Positions 43,072 to 52,096 are shown, counted from the stretch's first letter. The stretch is DNA of 64,000 bases from an uncultured Bacteroidales bacterium (GCA_902765485.1 CACWZZ010000004.1:1-64000); one strand, 5' to 3'. Numbers and translations are program-made. Notes: a model not told the origin generated them from the sequence alone.

Positions 43072-43786
43072 ATCCGTCTCCTTCTTTCGTACTTGGTACT
43101 TGTTTACTTAGTACTTCTATTTGGTGCCCCATCACCGCCTCATCGCCGCGCTGTGCAGGACCGGTCTGTGCGTCCTTCGGAGCCATCTTATGCACTTTCG
43201 CAGCGGTATTGTCAATCAGCGGCAAGAGTGCCTCAAAAGGTATCTGGGTGTCTTTGAGTATATCTGCGGCAATACGGTACATCAGGTTCGTGTAATTGTT
43301 CGCAAACACCCCCGCAATATGCAACCGCTCGCGGTCATGCTGGTTCGCTTCGTAGATGTGGCTCGTCAGAGTCTGAGCCAACGAATAGATCGCCGCAATG
43401 TCGTCTATGTTGCGTCCCGAAATGAAACAAGGGATTCCGCTCCAGTCGTCAATCAGCACATCGCGGCTGAAGCTCTGGAAGAAATACAGGATTCCTGCGT
43501 GCGGTTTGTCCTCACCGAAAACGTCTATCGGCATCGTTCCGGAGGTATGCAAATGAAGGGCTTTGGGCGCGTGAATCACACTCACCACTTCCCGCAAAGC
43601 CTGATCCGCGATGGCGTAGATATACACATCAAAACCATTTACCATTTGGTCATTTACCATTTGACCATTTACCTTTGGGGCTGTCAGCGGTCTTCCGTGT
43701 ATGAGTTCGGTCTTGATTCCTTTTAGTTCAAAAGCGTGGTGCAGGTTCGTCCCCACGCTCCCTGCTCCTATGATAGCTATTTTCAT
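42983..43786 (-). CDS. DUF2520/Rossmann NAD-binding protein
   Basis: 267 residues. Rossmann IAIIGAGSVGTNL at the N-terminus; then DUF2520-type GTMPIDVF and FQSFSRD, and NNYTNLMYRIAADIL. Of the ketopantoate-reductase/NADP-oxidoreductase-like group with unknown substrate. In-frame insertion KVNGQMVNDQMVNG after a strand (CATTTAC repeat) and SKQVPSTKEG near the end (TACCAAG-type repeat). The 3' end overlaps mutY by 89 nt. Its start overlaps the stop of the upstream SGKLS-family gene by 4 nt. Confidence 0.82.
   Translation of the reverse strand: MKIAIIGAGSVGTNLHHAFELKGIKTELIHGRPLTAPKVNGQMVNDQMVNGFDVYIYAIADQALREVVSVIHAPKALHLHTSGTMPIDVFGEDKPHAGILYFFQSFSRDVLIDDWSGIPCFISGRNIDDIAAIYSLAQTLTSHIYEANQHDRERLHIAGVFANNYTNLMYRIAADILKDTQIPFEALLPLIDNTAAKVHKMAPKDAQTGPAQRGDEAVMGHQIEVLSKQVPSTKEGDGFSAEEKVAVYQALGALIEKKHIHPKPKEE
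43089..43116. repeat. TACCAAG/TGACCAAG-type repeat in frame
   Basis: Encodes SKQVPSTK. Related copy at 48935-48965. Confidence 0.6.
43631..43674. repeat. CATTTAC/CATTTGGT repeat in frame in DUF2520 gene
   Basis: 7- and 8-nt units alternate (15-nt period), encoding KVNGQMVNDQMVNG. Confidence 0.85.
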
Positions 43787-44283
43787 GATTTGAGGGATTG
43801 AAGGATCATGGCACGAATGAAGGTGTTGAGCGTGAGGTATTGGCGGCGTTGCTCTTTCGCCGAATGATGGTTGTACTGCGGGTCCGTTTTAGGCAGTAAC
43901 GGAGCCTGCGGATCAGGGGTTGTACGTTGCGCCAAGAAACGCTCTTCGAAAGCCGCCAGTTGCTCACGAAGTTCGAGCTGCTGCGCACGTTCCTCAGCGG
44001 GCATTGCGTCCAGTTCGACCTGGGTGTATTTGCCGGAACGGATCAGAAGGGTTGTCAGGCGGCTTGCTTCCGCAAAGGCATTGATATTGCGGAGTTCGGC
44101 TCCTTTGGGCGGTTTCTTCTTGTAGTCGCGGGGATTGAGGACTTCGTACGCCTCCTGTGCGCCGGTATTGAGGACTGCTCCATTGGAAGCGCGGTACTTC
44201 TTCTGGCGCATGATAGTGCCCTCCCTTCCGGAGAGTTTGCCAGAAATGTTCTGGGCAAGCGGATTTAATGTAACTTTAGCCAT
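43783..44283 (-). CDS. Hypothetical protein, SGKLS-motif family (paralogue of 12773-13150)
   Basis: 166 residues. N-terminal NISGKLSGREGTIMRQKK and C-terminal TLNTFIRAMI match the 12773-13150 product. The middle has a Lys/Arg/Glu-rich helical stretch. Upstream at 44427-44470 is a four-unit 11-nt tandem repeat, as with the paralogue. Function unknown. It overlaps the DUF2520 gene by 4 nt, so the two are probably co-transcribed. Confidence 0.65.
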   Translation of the reverse strand: MAKVTLNPLAQNISGKLSGREGTIMRQKKYRASNGAVLNTGAQEAYEVLNPRDYKKKPPKGAELRNINAFAEASRLTTLLIRSGKYTQVELDAMPAEERAQQLELREQLAAFEERFLAQRTTPDPQAPLLPKTDPQYNHHSAKEQRRQYLTLNTFIRAMILQSLKS

Positions 44284-44323
44284 AGTTTGGTATAGTTATT
44301 GTTGTTAATAATTCGGTTCTTGA

Positions 44324-44377
44324 TCCGCCAAACTTGGCGGATACTGTTCTTGATTCTAATCCGCCAAACTTGGCGGA
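44324..44377. repeat. Two TCCGCCAAACTTGGCGGA palindromes
   Basis: Copies at 44324-44341 and 44360-44377, each preceded by GTTCTTGAT. Identical to the copy within lpdA. Confidence 0.9.
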
Positions 44378-44426
44378 TAGTTCTGTTCTTTTTCCCCTTA
44401 TCGTGCCGGTGATGTCGTACTAACGA

Positions 44427-44470
44427 CCCACTAATCACCCACTAATCACCCACTAATCACCCACTCATAC
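44427..44470. repeat. Four 11-nt CACCCACTAAT tandem units
   Basis: Upstream of the 43783-44283 gene. The rest of 44284-44586 contains only the palindromes, a GC-rich hairpin-prone stretch near 44495-44545 and a TATATAAC/GTTATATA inverted repeat near 44562-44593. Confidence 0.9.
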
Positions 44471-44586
44471 ACCGATTTTAGACCGAAAATCCCCTGACGC
44501 GGGCCTGAGGCGAACCAGGCCGGGCTAGGATAAACCAGGTAGAGCTAAGGGAGGGTGATGATATATAACGTCCGCAAGCGACGAGG

Positions 44587-44688
44587 TTATATAAGTTTGA
44601 TAAAATCAACAATTTTAATGATCTCTACTTTGGGCCAGGGAATAGTTTTTAATGGATTGAAGTGCTTGTCATTCGTTACAGCAAGCAA
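44587..44688 (-). pseudogene. C-terminal stub of a PIN-domain toxin
   Basis: 33 codons in frame without a start: LLAVTNDKHFNPLKTIPWP followed by VEIIKIVDFIKLI. This is the last part of a PIN-domain toxin (VTxDxHF, then a C-terminal IxxxxDFL). It directly follows the small gene at 44695-44925, the position of the toxin in such operons. The N-terminal two thirds, with most acidic residues, are deleted. Confidence 0.7.
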
Positions 44689-44694
44689 TTAGTA

Positions 44695-44925
44695 TCAAGA
44701 ACGATGAACCGCATAGCGATAAGGAGTTCTCATTCGTTCATTCCCCCATTGCTCAATGGTCTGCTCGTTAATCGTACCATTCTCCCAGAGAGCATCAATC
44801 TGTCTCTGCGCTTTCTGAGCGAAATAGCGCGCGAGCATATTACGAAATTCGATGTAATCTCCTTCCGTCTGAATGCCCTTGATCAGATTGAGCACGTCTA
44901 ATTGTGCCATTTGCGTGTAACTCAT
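44695..44925 (-). CDS. Orphaned antitoxin-like small protein
   Basis: 76 residues from MSYTQMAQLDVLNLIKG with AQKAQRQIDALWENG and TIEQWGNERMRTPYR. Helical; the ending RTPY is typical of a family that partners with PIN toxins. Promoter at 44952-44983. The longer upstream frame crosses that promoter and is rejected. The neighbouring toxin is a 33-codon stub, so the antitoxin appears orphaned. Confidence 0.7.
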   Translation of the reverse strand: MSYTQMAQLDVLNLIKGIQTEGDYIEFRNMLARYFAQKAQRQIDALWENGTINEQTIEQWGNERMRTPYRYAVHRS

Positions 44926-44951
44926 ATTTCTTTCAAATTGATTTTGCGGTG

Positions 44952-44983
44952 CAAAATTACAACAAATATTTGATATATGCAAG
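44952..44983 (-). promoter_or_regulatory. Promoter of antitoxin-like gene
   Basis: Minus strand CTTG, 20 nt, TAATTTTG. Confidence 0.75.
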
Positions 44984-45011
44984 AAAAATCGTCCAAAGGG
45001 CGATTTTTCAT

Positions 45012-45057
45012 TGGTAATTGGTAATTGGTAACTGGTAATTGATAATTGGTTATTGGG
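45012..45057. repeat. Heptamer ATTGGTA repeat after M20 gene
   Basis: Six or more 7-nt units (ATTGGTA, ACTGGTA, ATTGATA), reaching the stop codon of the peptidase gene. Confidence 0.85.
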
Positions 45058-46447
45058 CGAAGGATTTGTAGAACTCGGAGACGGCGACGATGCCTTTTTG
45101 CCAGACTTCGAGGTCCATGGATTCGTTGGGGGAATGGATGGCATTCTGCTCCAAGCCGAAGCCCATGAGGATCGTTTTGCAACCGAGGATCTGTTCAAAG
45201 GCGGCTATGATAGGAATAGAGCCACCGCGGCGCGCCGCAAGCGGACGTTTGCCAAAGGCAATCTCGAAACCTTTTTCGGCTGCTTTGTACGCGGGGATGT
45301 CGATTGGGCAGACATAGCCCTGACCGCCGTGCATCGGGGTGACAGTCAATCGAACTCCGTTCGGTTTGATGGTTTGAAGATAGTTTATAAACGCTTGAGA
45401 GATTTTCTCGTGATCCTGGTTCGCCACCAGACGGCAGGAGACTTTGGCAAAAGCCTTGGACGGCAGAACCGTTTTGGAGCCCTCGCCGGTATAACCGCCC
45501 CAGATGCCGCAGATGTCAAAAGAGGGTCTGCAGGAGTTGCGTTCGAGGGTCGAATAACCCTTTTCTCCGAAGACATCATCGACATCAATCGCGGTGTTGT
45601 ATTTTTCCTGCGAGAAAGGAATCTGCGCTATCATCGCACGCTCTTCTTCGGGGATCGGCAGGACATCGTCGTAGAAGCCGGGAATCGTTATTCTACCGTC
45701 CTTATCGACGATCTGCGCAAGCATTTCACAGAGTGCATTGACGGGATTTTTGACCGCTCCGCCAAAATGTCCGGAATGGAGGTCTCTGTTCGGTCCGTCC
45801 ACTTCGATCTGCCAATACGCGAGACCGCGGAGTCCGGTGGTGATCGAAGGCGTCTCTTTGCCGATCATGGAGGTGTCGGAAACGAGGATGATGTCGGCTT
45901 TGAGCAGCTCTTTGTGTTCCTCCAAGAAGGCTTCAAGCGAAGGCGAACCGATCTCTTCTTCGCCCTCAAAAATGAACTTGACGTTGCAACGGAGTTGACC
46001 GGTTTTGACCATGTATTCAAAGGCTTTGGCTTGAATCATCGCCTGGCCTTTGTCATCATCCGCTCCGCGGGCATAGAGTCGTCCGTCGCGGATAGACGGT
46101 TCCCAAGGGTCGGAGAGCCACTGGTCGAGCGGTTCGACGGGCATGACGTCGTAGTGGGCGTAAACCAAAACCGTGGGTAATTGAGAATTGAGAGTTGAGA
46201 ATTGAGAATTGAGAGTTGAGAATTGAGAATTATATTCGGCATAAACGAAGGGATTGCCGGCGGAAGGGAGAACTTCCGCTTTCTGGCAGCCGGCTTCGAG
46301 GAGGAGTTCACGCCAACGCTCGGCACAACGAACCATGTCCGCTTTGTGCTCCGCCTGGCAACTGACCGAAGGGATGCGAATGAGCGACGCCCATTCGTCC
46401 ATAAACCGCTCACGATGAGCGTCTATGTAATTTTCACATTTTTCCAT
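45050..46447 (-). CDS. M20-family dipeptidase
   Basis: 465 residues from MEKCENYIDAHR. Zinc ligands in VYAHYDVMP, GADDDKGQ and FEGEEEIGSP; lid domain with GLRGLAYWQIEV; C-terminal IPIIAAFEQILG and AIHSPNE. Cytoplasmic metallo-di/tripeptidase. An in-frame insertion EYNSQFSTLNSQFSTLNSQL before the first metal motif is encoded by TTGAGAA heptamers. The longer frame to 46498 crosses the promoter and is rejected. Confidence 0.9.
   Translation of the reverse strand: MEKCENYIDAHRERFMDEWASLIRIPSVSCQAEHKADMVRCAERWRELLLEAGCQKAEVLPSAGNPFVYAEYNSQFSTLNSQFSTLNSQLPTVLVYAHYDVMPVEPLDQWLSDPWEPSIRDGRLYARGADDDKGQAMIQAKAFEYMVKTGQLRCNVKFIFEGEEEIGSPSLEAFLEEHKELLKADIILVSDTSMIGKETPSITTGLRGLAYWQIEVDGPNRDLHSGHFGGAVKNPVNALCEMLAQIVDKDGRITIPGFYDDVLPIPEEERAMIAQIPFSQEKYNTAIDVDDVFGEKGYSTLERNSCRPSFDICGIWGGYTGEGSKTVLPSKAFAKVSCRLVANQDHEKISQAFINYLQTIKPNGVRLTVTPMHGGQGYVCPIDIPAYKAAEKGFEIAFGKRPLAARRGGSIPIIAAFEQILGCKTILMGFGLEQNAIHSPNESMDLEVWQKGIVAVSEFYKSFAQ
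46177..46232. repeat. Heptamer TTGAGAA/TTGAGAG in frame in M20 gene
   Basis: Eight 7-nt units encoding NSQFSTL-type repeats; 3 x 7 nt gives exactly 7 residues, keeping frame every third unit. Confidence 0.9.
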
Positions 46448-46475
46448 TTTACTATTTTCACATTTAATTTTTGTG

Positions 46476-46506
46476 CAAAGATACACTTTTTTTTGCATAT
46501 ATCAAA
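46476..46506 (-). promoter_or_regulatory. Promoter of M20 gene
   Basis: Minus strand TTTG, 19 nt, TATCTTTG. Confidence 0.75.
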
Positions 46507-46523
46507 ATATTTTTGTATCTTTG
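46492..46523 (+). promoter_or_regulatory. Promoter of lptD/FKBP/der unit
   Basis: TTTG, 20 nt, TATCTTTG; divergent and overlapping with the M20 promoter. Confidence 0.8.
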
Positions 46524-46571
46524 CGCCCGATTTTATTTTGCGGTATTGTGCACATACGCGTACGCAGGCAT

Positions 46572-49439
46572 ATGATAGTGCTGCTGATGGCTATTATTTG
46601 GATGGCATCGCAAGCGGCGGAACCGACAGACAGTCTGGCGGTAGATAGTATTCAGCCGTCAGCTGTCAGCCGTCAGCCGTCAGACAGTATTCAGCCGTCA
46701 GCTGTCAGCCGTCAGCCGGCAGATAGTATTCAGCCGTCAGCTGTCAGCCATCAGCCGGCAGATAGTATTCAGCCCAAGAAAGAGAGCGAACTCAAAGCGC
46801 CGGTGCACTACCAATCGAAGGACTCGATGATTATGATGGGCAACGGAACGGCTTATCTGCACGGACAGGGTGAGTTGAAATACGAATCGATGGAACTGAC
46901 GTCCGATTTCATCCGCATGAACATCGACTCCAGCCTTATTTACGCGCACGGCGTGTATGATACGCTTTACGAAGAATGGCGCGGCAAGCCGGTTTTCAAA
47001 GACGGCAAAGAGAGTTACGAAACGAACGAGATCACCTATAATATCAAGACGCAGAAGGGTTACATCCGGCATGTGGTGACCCAGCAGGGCGAAGGCTATA
47101 TTATTGCGGACAAGACCAAGAAAATGAATGGCAACGAGATGATGTTGGGCGGCGGACAATACACCACTTGCGACAATCATGACCATCCGCATTTCTACAT
47201 GAAGCTGACGAAAGCGAAAGTGAAACCGGGTGAGTACATTGCTGCGGGTCCGTCTTATCTGGTGGTGGGCGATGTGCCGTTGCCGATCGCGCTACCGTTC
47301 GGTTTCTTCCCCTTCACGAACAGCTATTCGAGCGGTCTGATCATGCCGAACTTCGGCGACGACTACTCGCGCGGCTTGTATCTGCAAGGTCTGGGATACT
47401 ATTTCGCGATATGCGACTACCTCGATCTGGAGGTGAAAGGCGATATCTACAGCCGCGGCACATGGGCGGTTTCGGCGACGAGCAGATACCTGTGGAGGTA
47501 CCATTTCTCGGGTAGTTTGAGTATCAATTACCGCAACGATGTGACGAGCGAACAAGGCATGCCGGACTATTCGGCGTCAAGGAACTTCAGCGTGCAATGG
47601 AACCACAGCCAGGACTCGAAAGCGAATCCGTACAGCACTTTTTCGGCGAGCGTCAATTTCTCGACGAGCGGTTACGACCGGAGTAACATCAACAGTTATT
47701 ACAACCCGAATCTCTATTCGACGAACACGAAGAGCAGTACGATCAACTACACCCAGCGTTTTCCGGACAGCCCGTGGACGCTGAGCATGAGCGCGAGTCT
47801 GACGCAACGGACGAGCGACTCGACGATCAGTCTGACCGCTCCGCAGTTCACGGTCAACATGAGCAGCCAATACCCCTTCAAACTTTGGCGGCAGGCGACG
47901 CTCAAACGCAAAGGCAAGGTGGCAGGCAAAGAGAAATGGTACGAGAAAATCAGCATGAGCTACTCGATGAACGGAAAAATCCAAGGCAACAGCATCAAAG
48001 AGAAAGAGTTTTTCCACTCCAATTTCTTCCGCGACTGGCAGACGGGCATCAACCATTCGCTGCCGATCAAAGCGAGCTTTATGTTGTTCAAATACTTGTC
48101 CGTTTCGCCGCATATCAACCTGCGCGACAGGATGTATTTCACCCGTGTGGACCAACGATGGGACGACGAGGCGCAAGCGGTGGCAAGGGACACGACCAAC
48201 GGATTTTTCAATGTGTTTGATTTCGACGTGGGACTCAGCCTGAGCACGAAGTTATACGGATTCTACACGCCGCTGAAGAGACTTTTCCCGCACAGCAAAG
48301 TGGAGAAATTCCGCCATGTGGTGACCCCCACTCTCTCTATCTCGTACCACCCTGATTTCGGAACATCGTTCTGGGGTTACCACGGCAGTTACGAAGAGCC
48401 GATCTATGCGGGCGTGGACTCGATCACGGGGCGTAAGATACAGAAAGTGGACGACATGGGCAATCCGATTTTCCAGCACAGGGTGTATTCGGCTTATTCG
48501 CAAGGCAACGCTCCGCGAGGAATGGCAGCGACGCTCAATTTCGGCGTGGCAAACAACCTGGAGGTCAAAGTGGTGAACACCAAAGACACGACGGGCAAAC
48601 AGCCGTACAAAGTGATCAGTCTGATTGATAATTTCTCGGTCAACGGCGGCTATAACTTCGCGGCGGACAGTATGAACTGGAGCAATTTCTCGGTGAACCT
48701 GCGATTGAAATTCCCGAAGCTAAACAACTACTCGCTCAACCTGAACACTTCGCTGGATCCGTATATGTACCAGTTGAACGCCGCCGGTAACCCGGTGCGC
48801 ACCAACAAACAGTACTGGCACAACGGGCGCTTCCCGCACTGGAGCGGTTTCAGTTGGAACTTCAGCTACACCTTCAACAACCAGACGCTCAAGAAATGGA
48901 AAGCGGCGATAGACAAACGGAGGGGTGAAAGAGAAGTACCAAGTGACCAAGTACCAAGTGACCAAGGGGAGACGCTGGAGCCCATTGAGAAAGGCAGCGA
49001 CGGCATGGACAAAGGTGCCAAACGGGAGAGCAAGAAAGAGTCCGAAGTGGACGACGGCTATGTGCGGACCGAGTTCCCATGGAGCCTGTCGATCAACTAT
49101 TCGCTGGCATATGCCCCCGGAAGCGAGTTCGATTACGAGAAGATGTATTACAAGATGAAATGGCGTAACTCATTGAGCCTCAGCGGCAACATCGGACTCG
49201 GCAAGGGGTGGAAAGTGAGCGCCAACATGACGTATAATTTCGACTACATGAAGGTGACGAGTTGTACCTTCAATATCAGCCGAGACCTGCATTGCTGGAA
49301 CATGACCGCCAGCATCAACCCGATCGGACCATTCAAGAGTTATACGTTCCATATCGGCGTGAATGCGTCGATCTTGAGCGACCTGAAATATGACAAAAAT
49401 AGTAATCAATCAACCAATAGTAGAGTAACATGGTGGTAG
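46572..49439 (+). CDS. lptD: LPS-assembly protein LptD-like outer membrane protein
   Basis: 955 residues. Signal peptide MIVLLMAIIWMASQA, then a repeat-derived linker (four copies of SIQPSAVSRQPSD-like), an OstA-type beta-jellyroll with YESMELTSDFIRMN and AHGVYDTLYEEWRG, and a C-terminal barrel of about 26 strands with alternating aromatic residues (SGLIMPNFGDDYSRGLYL, GFSWNFSYTFNN). Inserts LPS into the outer leaflet. The frame extends upstream, but the promoter fixes the start at 46572. A second in-frame insert VPSDQVPSDQ lies near residue 790. Overlaps the FKBP gene by 10 nt. Confidence 0.85.
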   Translation: MIVLLMAIIWMASQAAEPTDSLAVDSIQPSAVSRQPSDSIQPSAVSRQPADSIQPSAVSHQPADSIQPKKESELKAPVHYQSKDSMIMMGNGTAYLHGQGELKYESMELTSDFIRMNIDSSLIYAHGVYDTLYEEWRGKPVFKDGKESYETNEITYNIKTQKGYIRHVVTQQGEGYIIADKTKKMNGNEMMLGGGQYTTCDNHDHPHFYMKLTKAKVKPGEYIAAGPSYLVVGDVPLPIALPFGFFPFTNSYSSGLIMPNFGDDYSRGLYLQGLGYYFAICDYLDLEVKGDIYSRGTWAVSATSRYLWRYHFSGSLSINYRNDVTSEQGMPDYSASRNFSVQWNHSQDSKANPYSTFSASVNFSTSGYDRSNINSYYNPNLYSTNTKSSTINYTQRFPDSPWTLSMSASLTQRTSDSTISLTAPQFTVNMSSQYPFKLWRQATLKRKGKVAGKEKWYEKISMSYSMNGKIQGNSIKEKEFFHSNFFRDWQTGINHSLPIKASFMLFKYLSVSPHINLRDRMYFTRVDQRWDDEAQAVARDTTNGFFNVFDFDVGLSLSTKLYGFYTPLKRLFPHSKVEKFRHVVTPTLSISYHPDFGTSFWGYHGSYEEPIYAGVDSITGRKIQKVDDMGNPIFQHRVYSAYSQGNAPRGMAATLNFGVANNLEVKVVNTKDTTGKQPYKVISLIDNFSVNGGYNFAADSMNWSNFSVNLRLKFPKLNNYSLNLNTSLDPYMYQLNAAGNPVRTNKQYWHNGRFPHWSGFSWNFSYTFNNQTLKKWKAAIDKRRGEREVPSDQVPSDQGETLEPIEKGSDGMDKGAKRESKKESEVDDGYVRTEFPWSLSINYSLAYAPGSEFDYEKMYYKMKWRNSLSLSGNIGLGKGWKVSANMTYNFDYMKVTSCTFNISRDLHCWNMTASINPIGPFKSYTFHIGVNASILSDLKYDKNSNQSTNSRVTWW
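46651..46773. repeat. RTCAGCC heptamer array in lptD linker
   Basis: Longest in-gene copy; encodes SIQPSAVSRQPS three to four times. Confidence 0.9.
48935..48965. repeat. TACCAAG/TGACCAAG repeat in lptD
   Basis: Two 15-nt units (7+8) encoding VPSDQVPSDQ. Confidence 0.85.
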
Positions 49440-50017
49440 AAAAATTAAAAGTAGTGACCGCGACGTATGAGCTGTATATCAACGGCGAAGGCGGTAAAGA
49501 AGAGTTAATGGAAAAAGCGACGGAGGAGACTCCGCTAGTGTGGTGCCACGGAGAAGGAATGATGCTGCCGGCTTTCGAAGCCCGGATGGAGGGCAAAGCG
49601 GAAGGCGAGAGTTTCGATTTCGTGCTGGAATCCAAAGACGCCTATGGCGAGTATATTCAGGAAGGTCTGATGGATCTGCCGAAGAATATGTTCTTCAACG
49701 GCGACGGCGAGTTTGACTCCGAGCGCGTGTATGTGGGTGCGATCGTGCCGATGAACACCACGGACGGACAAGTGGTCAAAGCGCAGGTATGCGAGATCAC
49801 AGACGACCAAGTGACGATCGACCTGAACCATCCTTATGCCGGAGAGGATCTGCATTTCAAGGGCAAGATCATTTCTATCCGCGACGTGACGGAAGGTGAG
49901 TTGCAAGCCATCCGCCATCCGCGTCATGGTTGCGGAGGTTGCGGCGGCGGATGCCATAAAGGCAAAGACGGCGATTGCGAAGGATGCGGAGAAGGCGGTT
50001 GCGGAGGATGCGAATAA
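49430..50017 (+). CDS. FKBP-type peptidyl-prolyl isomerase, SlyD-like
   Basis: 195 residues. FKBP fold with an inserted flap (SKDAYGEYIQEGLMDLP), a VWCHGEGMMLPAFEARM segment, and a Gly/Cys/His-rich metal-binding tail (HGCGGCGGGCHKGKDGDCEG). SlyD-type proteins fold proteins and donate nickel. It overlaps lptD by 10 nt and precedes der by 69 nt. Confidence 0.9.
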   Translation: MVVEKLKVVTATYELYINGEGGKEELMEKATEETPLVWCHGEGMMLPAFEARMEGKAEGESFDFVLESKDAYGEYIQEGLMDLPKNMFFNGDGEFDSERVYVGAIVPMNTTDGQVVKAQVCEITDDQVTIDLNHPYAGEDLHFKGKIISIRDVTEGELQAIRHPRHGCGGCGGGCHKGKDGDCEGCGEGGCGGCE

Positions 50018-50030
50018 CAAACAGGAATCC

Positions 50031-50055
50031 CGACGAGGTCTCGACGAGGTCTCGT
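50031..50055. repeat. 11-nt CGACGAGGTCT tandem repeat before der
   Basis: Two and a half units, CGACGAGGTCT. Confidence 0.75.
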
Positions 50056-50086
50056 GATTAAGAAATATAAAACAACATAATAAACT

Positions 50087-51403
50087 ATGGCAAATATTGT
50101 AGCGATAGTGGGTCGTCCCAATGTCGGGAAATCGACCCTGTTTAACCGCTTGACGGGTACCCGTCGGGCGATAGTGATGAATACAGCCGGTACGACTCGT
50201 GACCGCCAGTACGGCAAAGCCGAATGGTGCGGACGGGAGTTCAGCGTGATCGACACCGGAGGATGGGTGGTCAACAGCGATGACACCTTCGAGAGCGAGA
50301 TCAACCGACAAGTGGACCTTGCTATCCGCGAAGCGGACGTAGTGCTGCTGGTGGTCGATGTGAACGAAGGTGTGACCGAGTTTGACATGGAGGTGGCGCA
50401 CCTGCTGCGGCAGGCGAAGAAACCGACCATTCTGGCGGTCAACAAAGTGGACACGTTTGAGAACCAATACGGAGCGGCGGAGTTCTACAAACTCGGTCTC
50501 GGTGAACCGTTTATCGTCAGCGCAGAGAACGGTCTGGGAACCGGTGATCTGCTGGACGAAGTAGTAGGACGTTTCCGCAAGGAAGACGACTCGGACGAGG
50601 AGCTCGAAGAGTTACCGCGTTTCGCCATCGTGGGACGACCCAATGCCGGCAAATCGAGTATCCTGAATGCCTTCATCGGCGAGGATCGGACGATCGTAAC
50701 CGATATTCCCGGCACAACGCGCGACTCGATCTACACGCGGTACAACAAGTTCGGCAAGGACTTCTACCTCGTGGACACCGCCGGTATTCGCAAGAAAGCG
50801 AAAGTGACGGAAGACCAAGAGTATTACTCGGTCGTTCGTTCGATCCGCGCGATAGAAAACAGCGACGTGTGTATCCTCATGATCGACGCGACGCGAGGTA
50901 TCGAGGCACAAGATCTGAATATCTATTCGCTCATTCAAAAAAACAAAAAAGGGCTGGTCGTTTGTATCAACAAATGGGACTTGGTGGAGAGCAAGACGAA
51001 CGCAGATATCAAGGCGTACGAGAGTGCCATCCGCGAACGCATTGCGCCGTTTACCGACTTCCCGATCATCTTCACATCGGCACTCACCAAACAACGGATC
51101 TTCAAGGTGATCGAGACGGCGATCCATGTGTATGAAAACAAGAATAAGAAAGTGCCAACTGCGCAGCTGAACGAGAAATTCCTGCCGCTCATCGAGAACT
51201 ATCCGCCGCCCGCATGGAAAGGCAAATATATCAAGATCAAATATTGTACCCAGCTGCCGAACACCCAAATTCCGACATTCGTGTTCTTCGCGAACCTGCC
51301 GCAGTACGTCAAAGAACCGTATCGCCGGTTCCTGGAGAACAAACTGCGCGAATGGTGGGACTTTACGGGCACACCGGTGCAGCTGTTTATCAGGGCGAAA
51401 TAG
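50087..51403 (+). CDS. der: Ribosome biogenesis GTPase Der (EngA)
   Basis: 438 residues with tandem G domains: GRPNVGKST near residue 8 and GRPNAGKSS near 183, each with DTAG/DTGG and NKxD motifs (NKVD, NKWD). C-terminal KH-like domain. Needed for 50S assembly. Confidence 0.97.
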   Translation: MANIVAIVGRPNVGKSTLFNRLTGTRRAIVMNTAGTTRDRQYGKAEWCGREFSVIDTGGWVVNSDDTFESEINRQVDLAIREADVVLLVVDVNEGVTEFDMEVAHLLRQAKKPTILAVNKVDTFENQYGAAEFYKLGLGEPFIVSAENGLGTGDLLDEVVGRFRKEDDSDEELEELPRFAIVGRPNAGKSSILNAFIGEDRTIVTDIPGTTRDSIYTRYNKFGKDFYLVDTAGIRKKAKVTEDQEYYSVVRSIRAIENSDVCILMIDATRGIEAQDLNIYSLIQKNKKGLVVCINKWDLVESKTNADIKAYESAIRERIAPFTDFPIIFTSALTKQRIFKVIETAIHVYENKNKKVPTAQLNEKFLPLIENYPPPAWKGKYIKIKYCTQLPNTQIPTFVFFANLPQYVKEPYRRFLENKLREWWDFTGTPVQLFIRAK

Positions 51404-51404
51404 T

Positions 51405-51485
51405 CGTCAGATATCAGCCGTCAGCCATCAGCCGTCAGATATCAGCCGTCAGCCATCAGCCGTCAGCCGTCAGAGGTCAGATATT
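51405..51485. repeat. RTCAGCC heptamer array after der stop
   Basis: Eleven or so units of GTCAGCC/ATCAGCC/GTCAGAT, beginning 1 nt after the der stop codon; noncoding copy. Confidence 0.9.
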
Positions 51486-51514
51486 AAGAAAAAGTTTAAC
51501 TTTTTACTTAATTT

Positions 51515-51546
51515 CTTGCATATATAAAAAAAAAGTAGTAATTTTG
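51515..51546 (+). promoter_or_regulatory. Promoter of FAH/porU/porV unit
   Basis: CTTG, 20 nt, TAATTTTG. Confidence 0.75.
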
Positions 51547-51565
51547 CCGCGCATTTTGTGGTGCT

Positions 51566-52096
51566 ATGAAGATTATAGGTTTTGTATATGACGAAAGAGA
51601 GCCCCGGATGGTGCTCAAAGGCGACAGTTGTCTGCTGAACGGTCGCAAGCCATTCTTCATGCCCGAAGGTGCGACGGAGATAGGAGCGACCGAATGTGTC
51701 ATTCTGCGCGTCAGCCGTCTGGGCAAAGAGATTGCCCCGCGGTTCGCAGAGCGGTACTATGACGCAGTAGCACCCGGAGTGGATTTCGTTGACCTGAGCG
51801 CCTTGCGAGCTGCCCGAGCGTCAGGCAAGCCTTGGACACAAGCCATCGCCTTTGACTACTCGCTGGCGATAGGAGAGATGGTGGAAAGCCGTCAGTTATC
51901 AGCCGTCAGCCATCAAATGTCAGAATATGTTCTTTCGCCGGAAGAGGCGATTGCAGAGGCGAGCAAGACGATGACGATTCGGCAAGGCGACCTGATTTAT
52001 ATCCAGAAGAAGCAAGCCCCGCGAACGGTACAAAAAGAAGAAGTGATCCGAGTCGAGATAGACGGCGAAGAAAAACTATACTGTAAGATCAAATGA
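51566..52096 (+). CDS. Fumarylacetoacetate hydrolase-like protein
   Basis: 176 residues. Short FAH-family-like protein: MKIIGFVYDEREPRMVLKGD then DYSLAIGEMVES and SKTMTIRQGDLIYIQ. The full metal set of FAH enzymes is not obvious, so activity is uncertain. An in-frame RTCAGCC insertion encodes SRQLSAVSHQMSE. It overlaps porU by 4 nt (ATGA), so it heads the T9SS unit. Confidence 0.6.
   Translation: MKIIGFVYDEREPRMVLKGDSCLLNGRKPFFMPEGATEIGATECVILRVSRLGKEIAPRFAERYYDAVAPGVDFVDLSALRAARASGKPWTQAIAFDYSLAIGEMVESRQLSAVSHQMSEYVLSPEEAIAEASKTMTIRQGDLIYIQKKQAPRTVQKEEVIRVEIDGEEKLYCKIK
51888..51923. repeat. RTCAGCC heptamer in FAH-like gene
   Basis: Encodes SRQLSAVSHQMSE. Confidence 0.85.

Noticed and set aside
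44427-44470. 11-nt repeats considered as a replication origin or iteron array
   Set aside because: No Rep gene, DnaA boxes or other origin features nearby.
45053-46180. 375-codon plus-strand frame opposite the M20 peptidase
   Set aside because: Antisense shadow; sense strand has all peptidase motifs.
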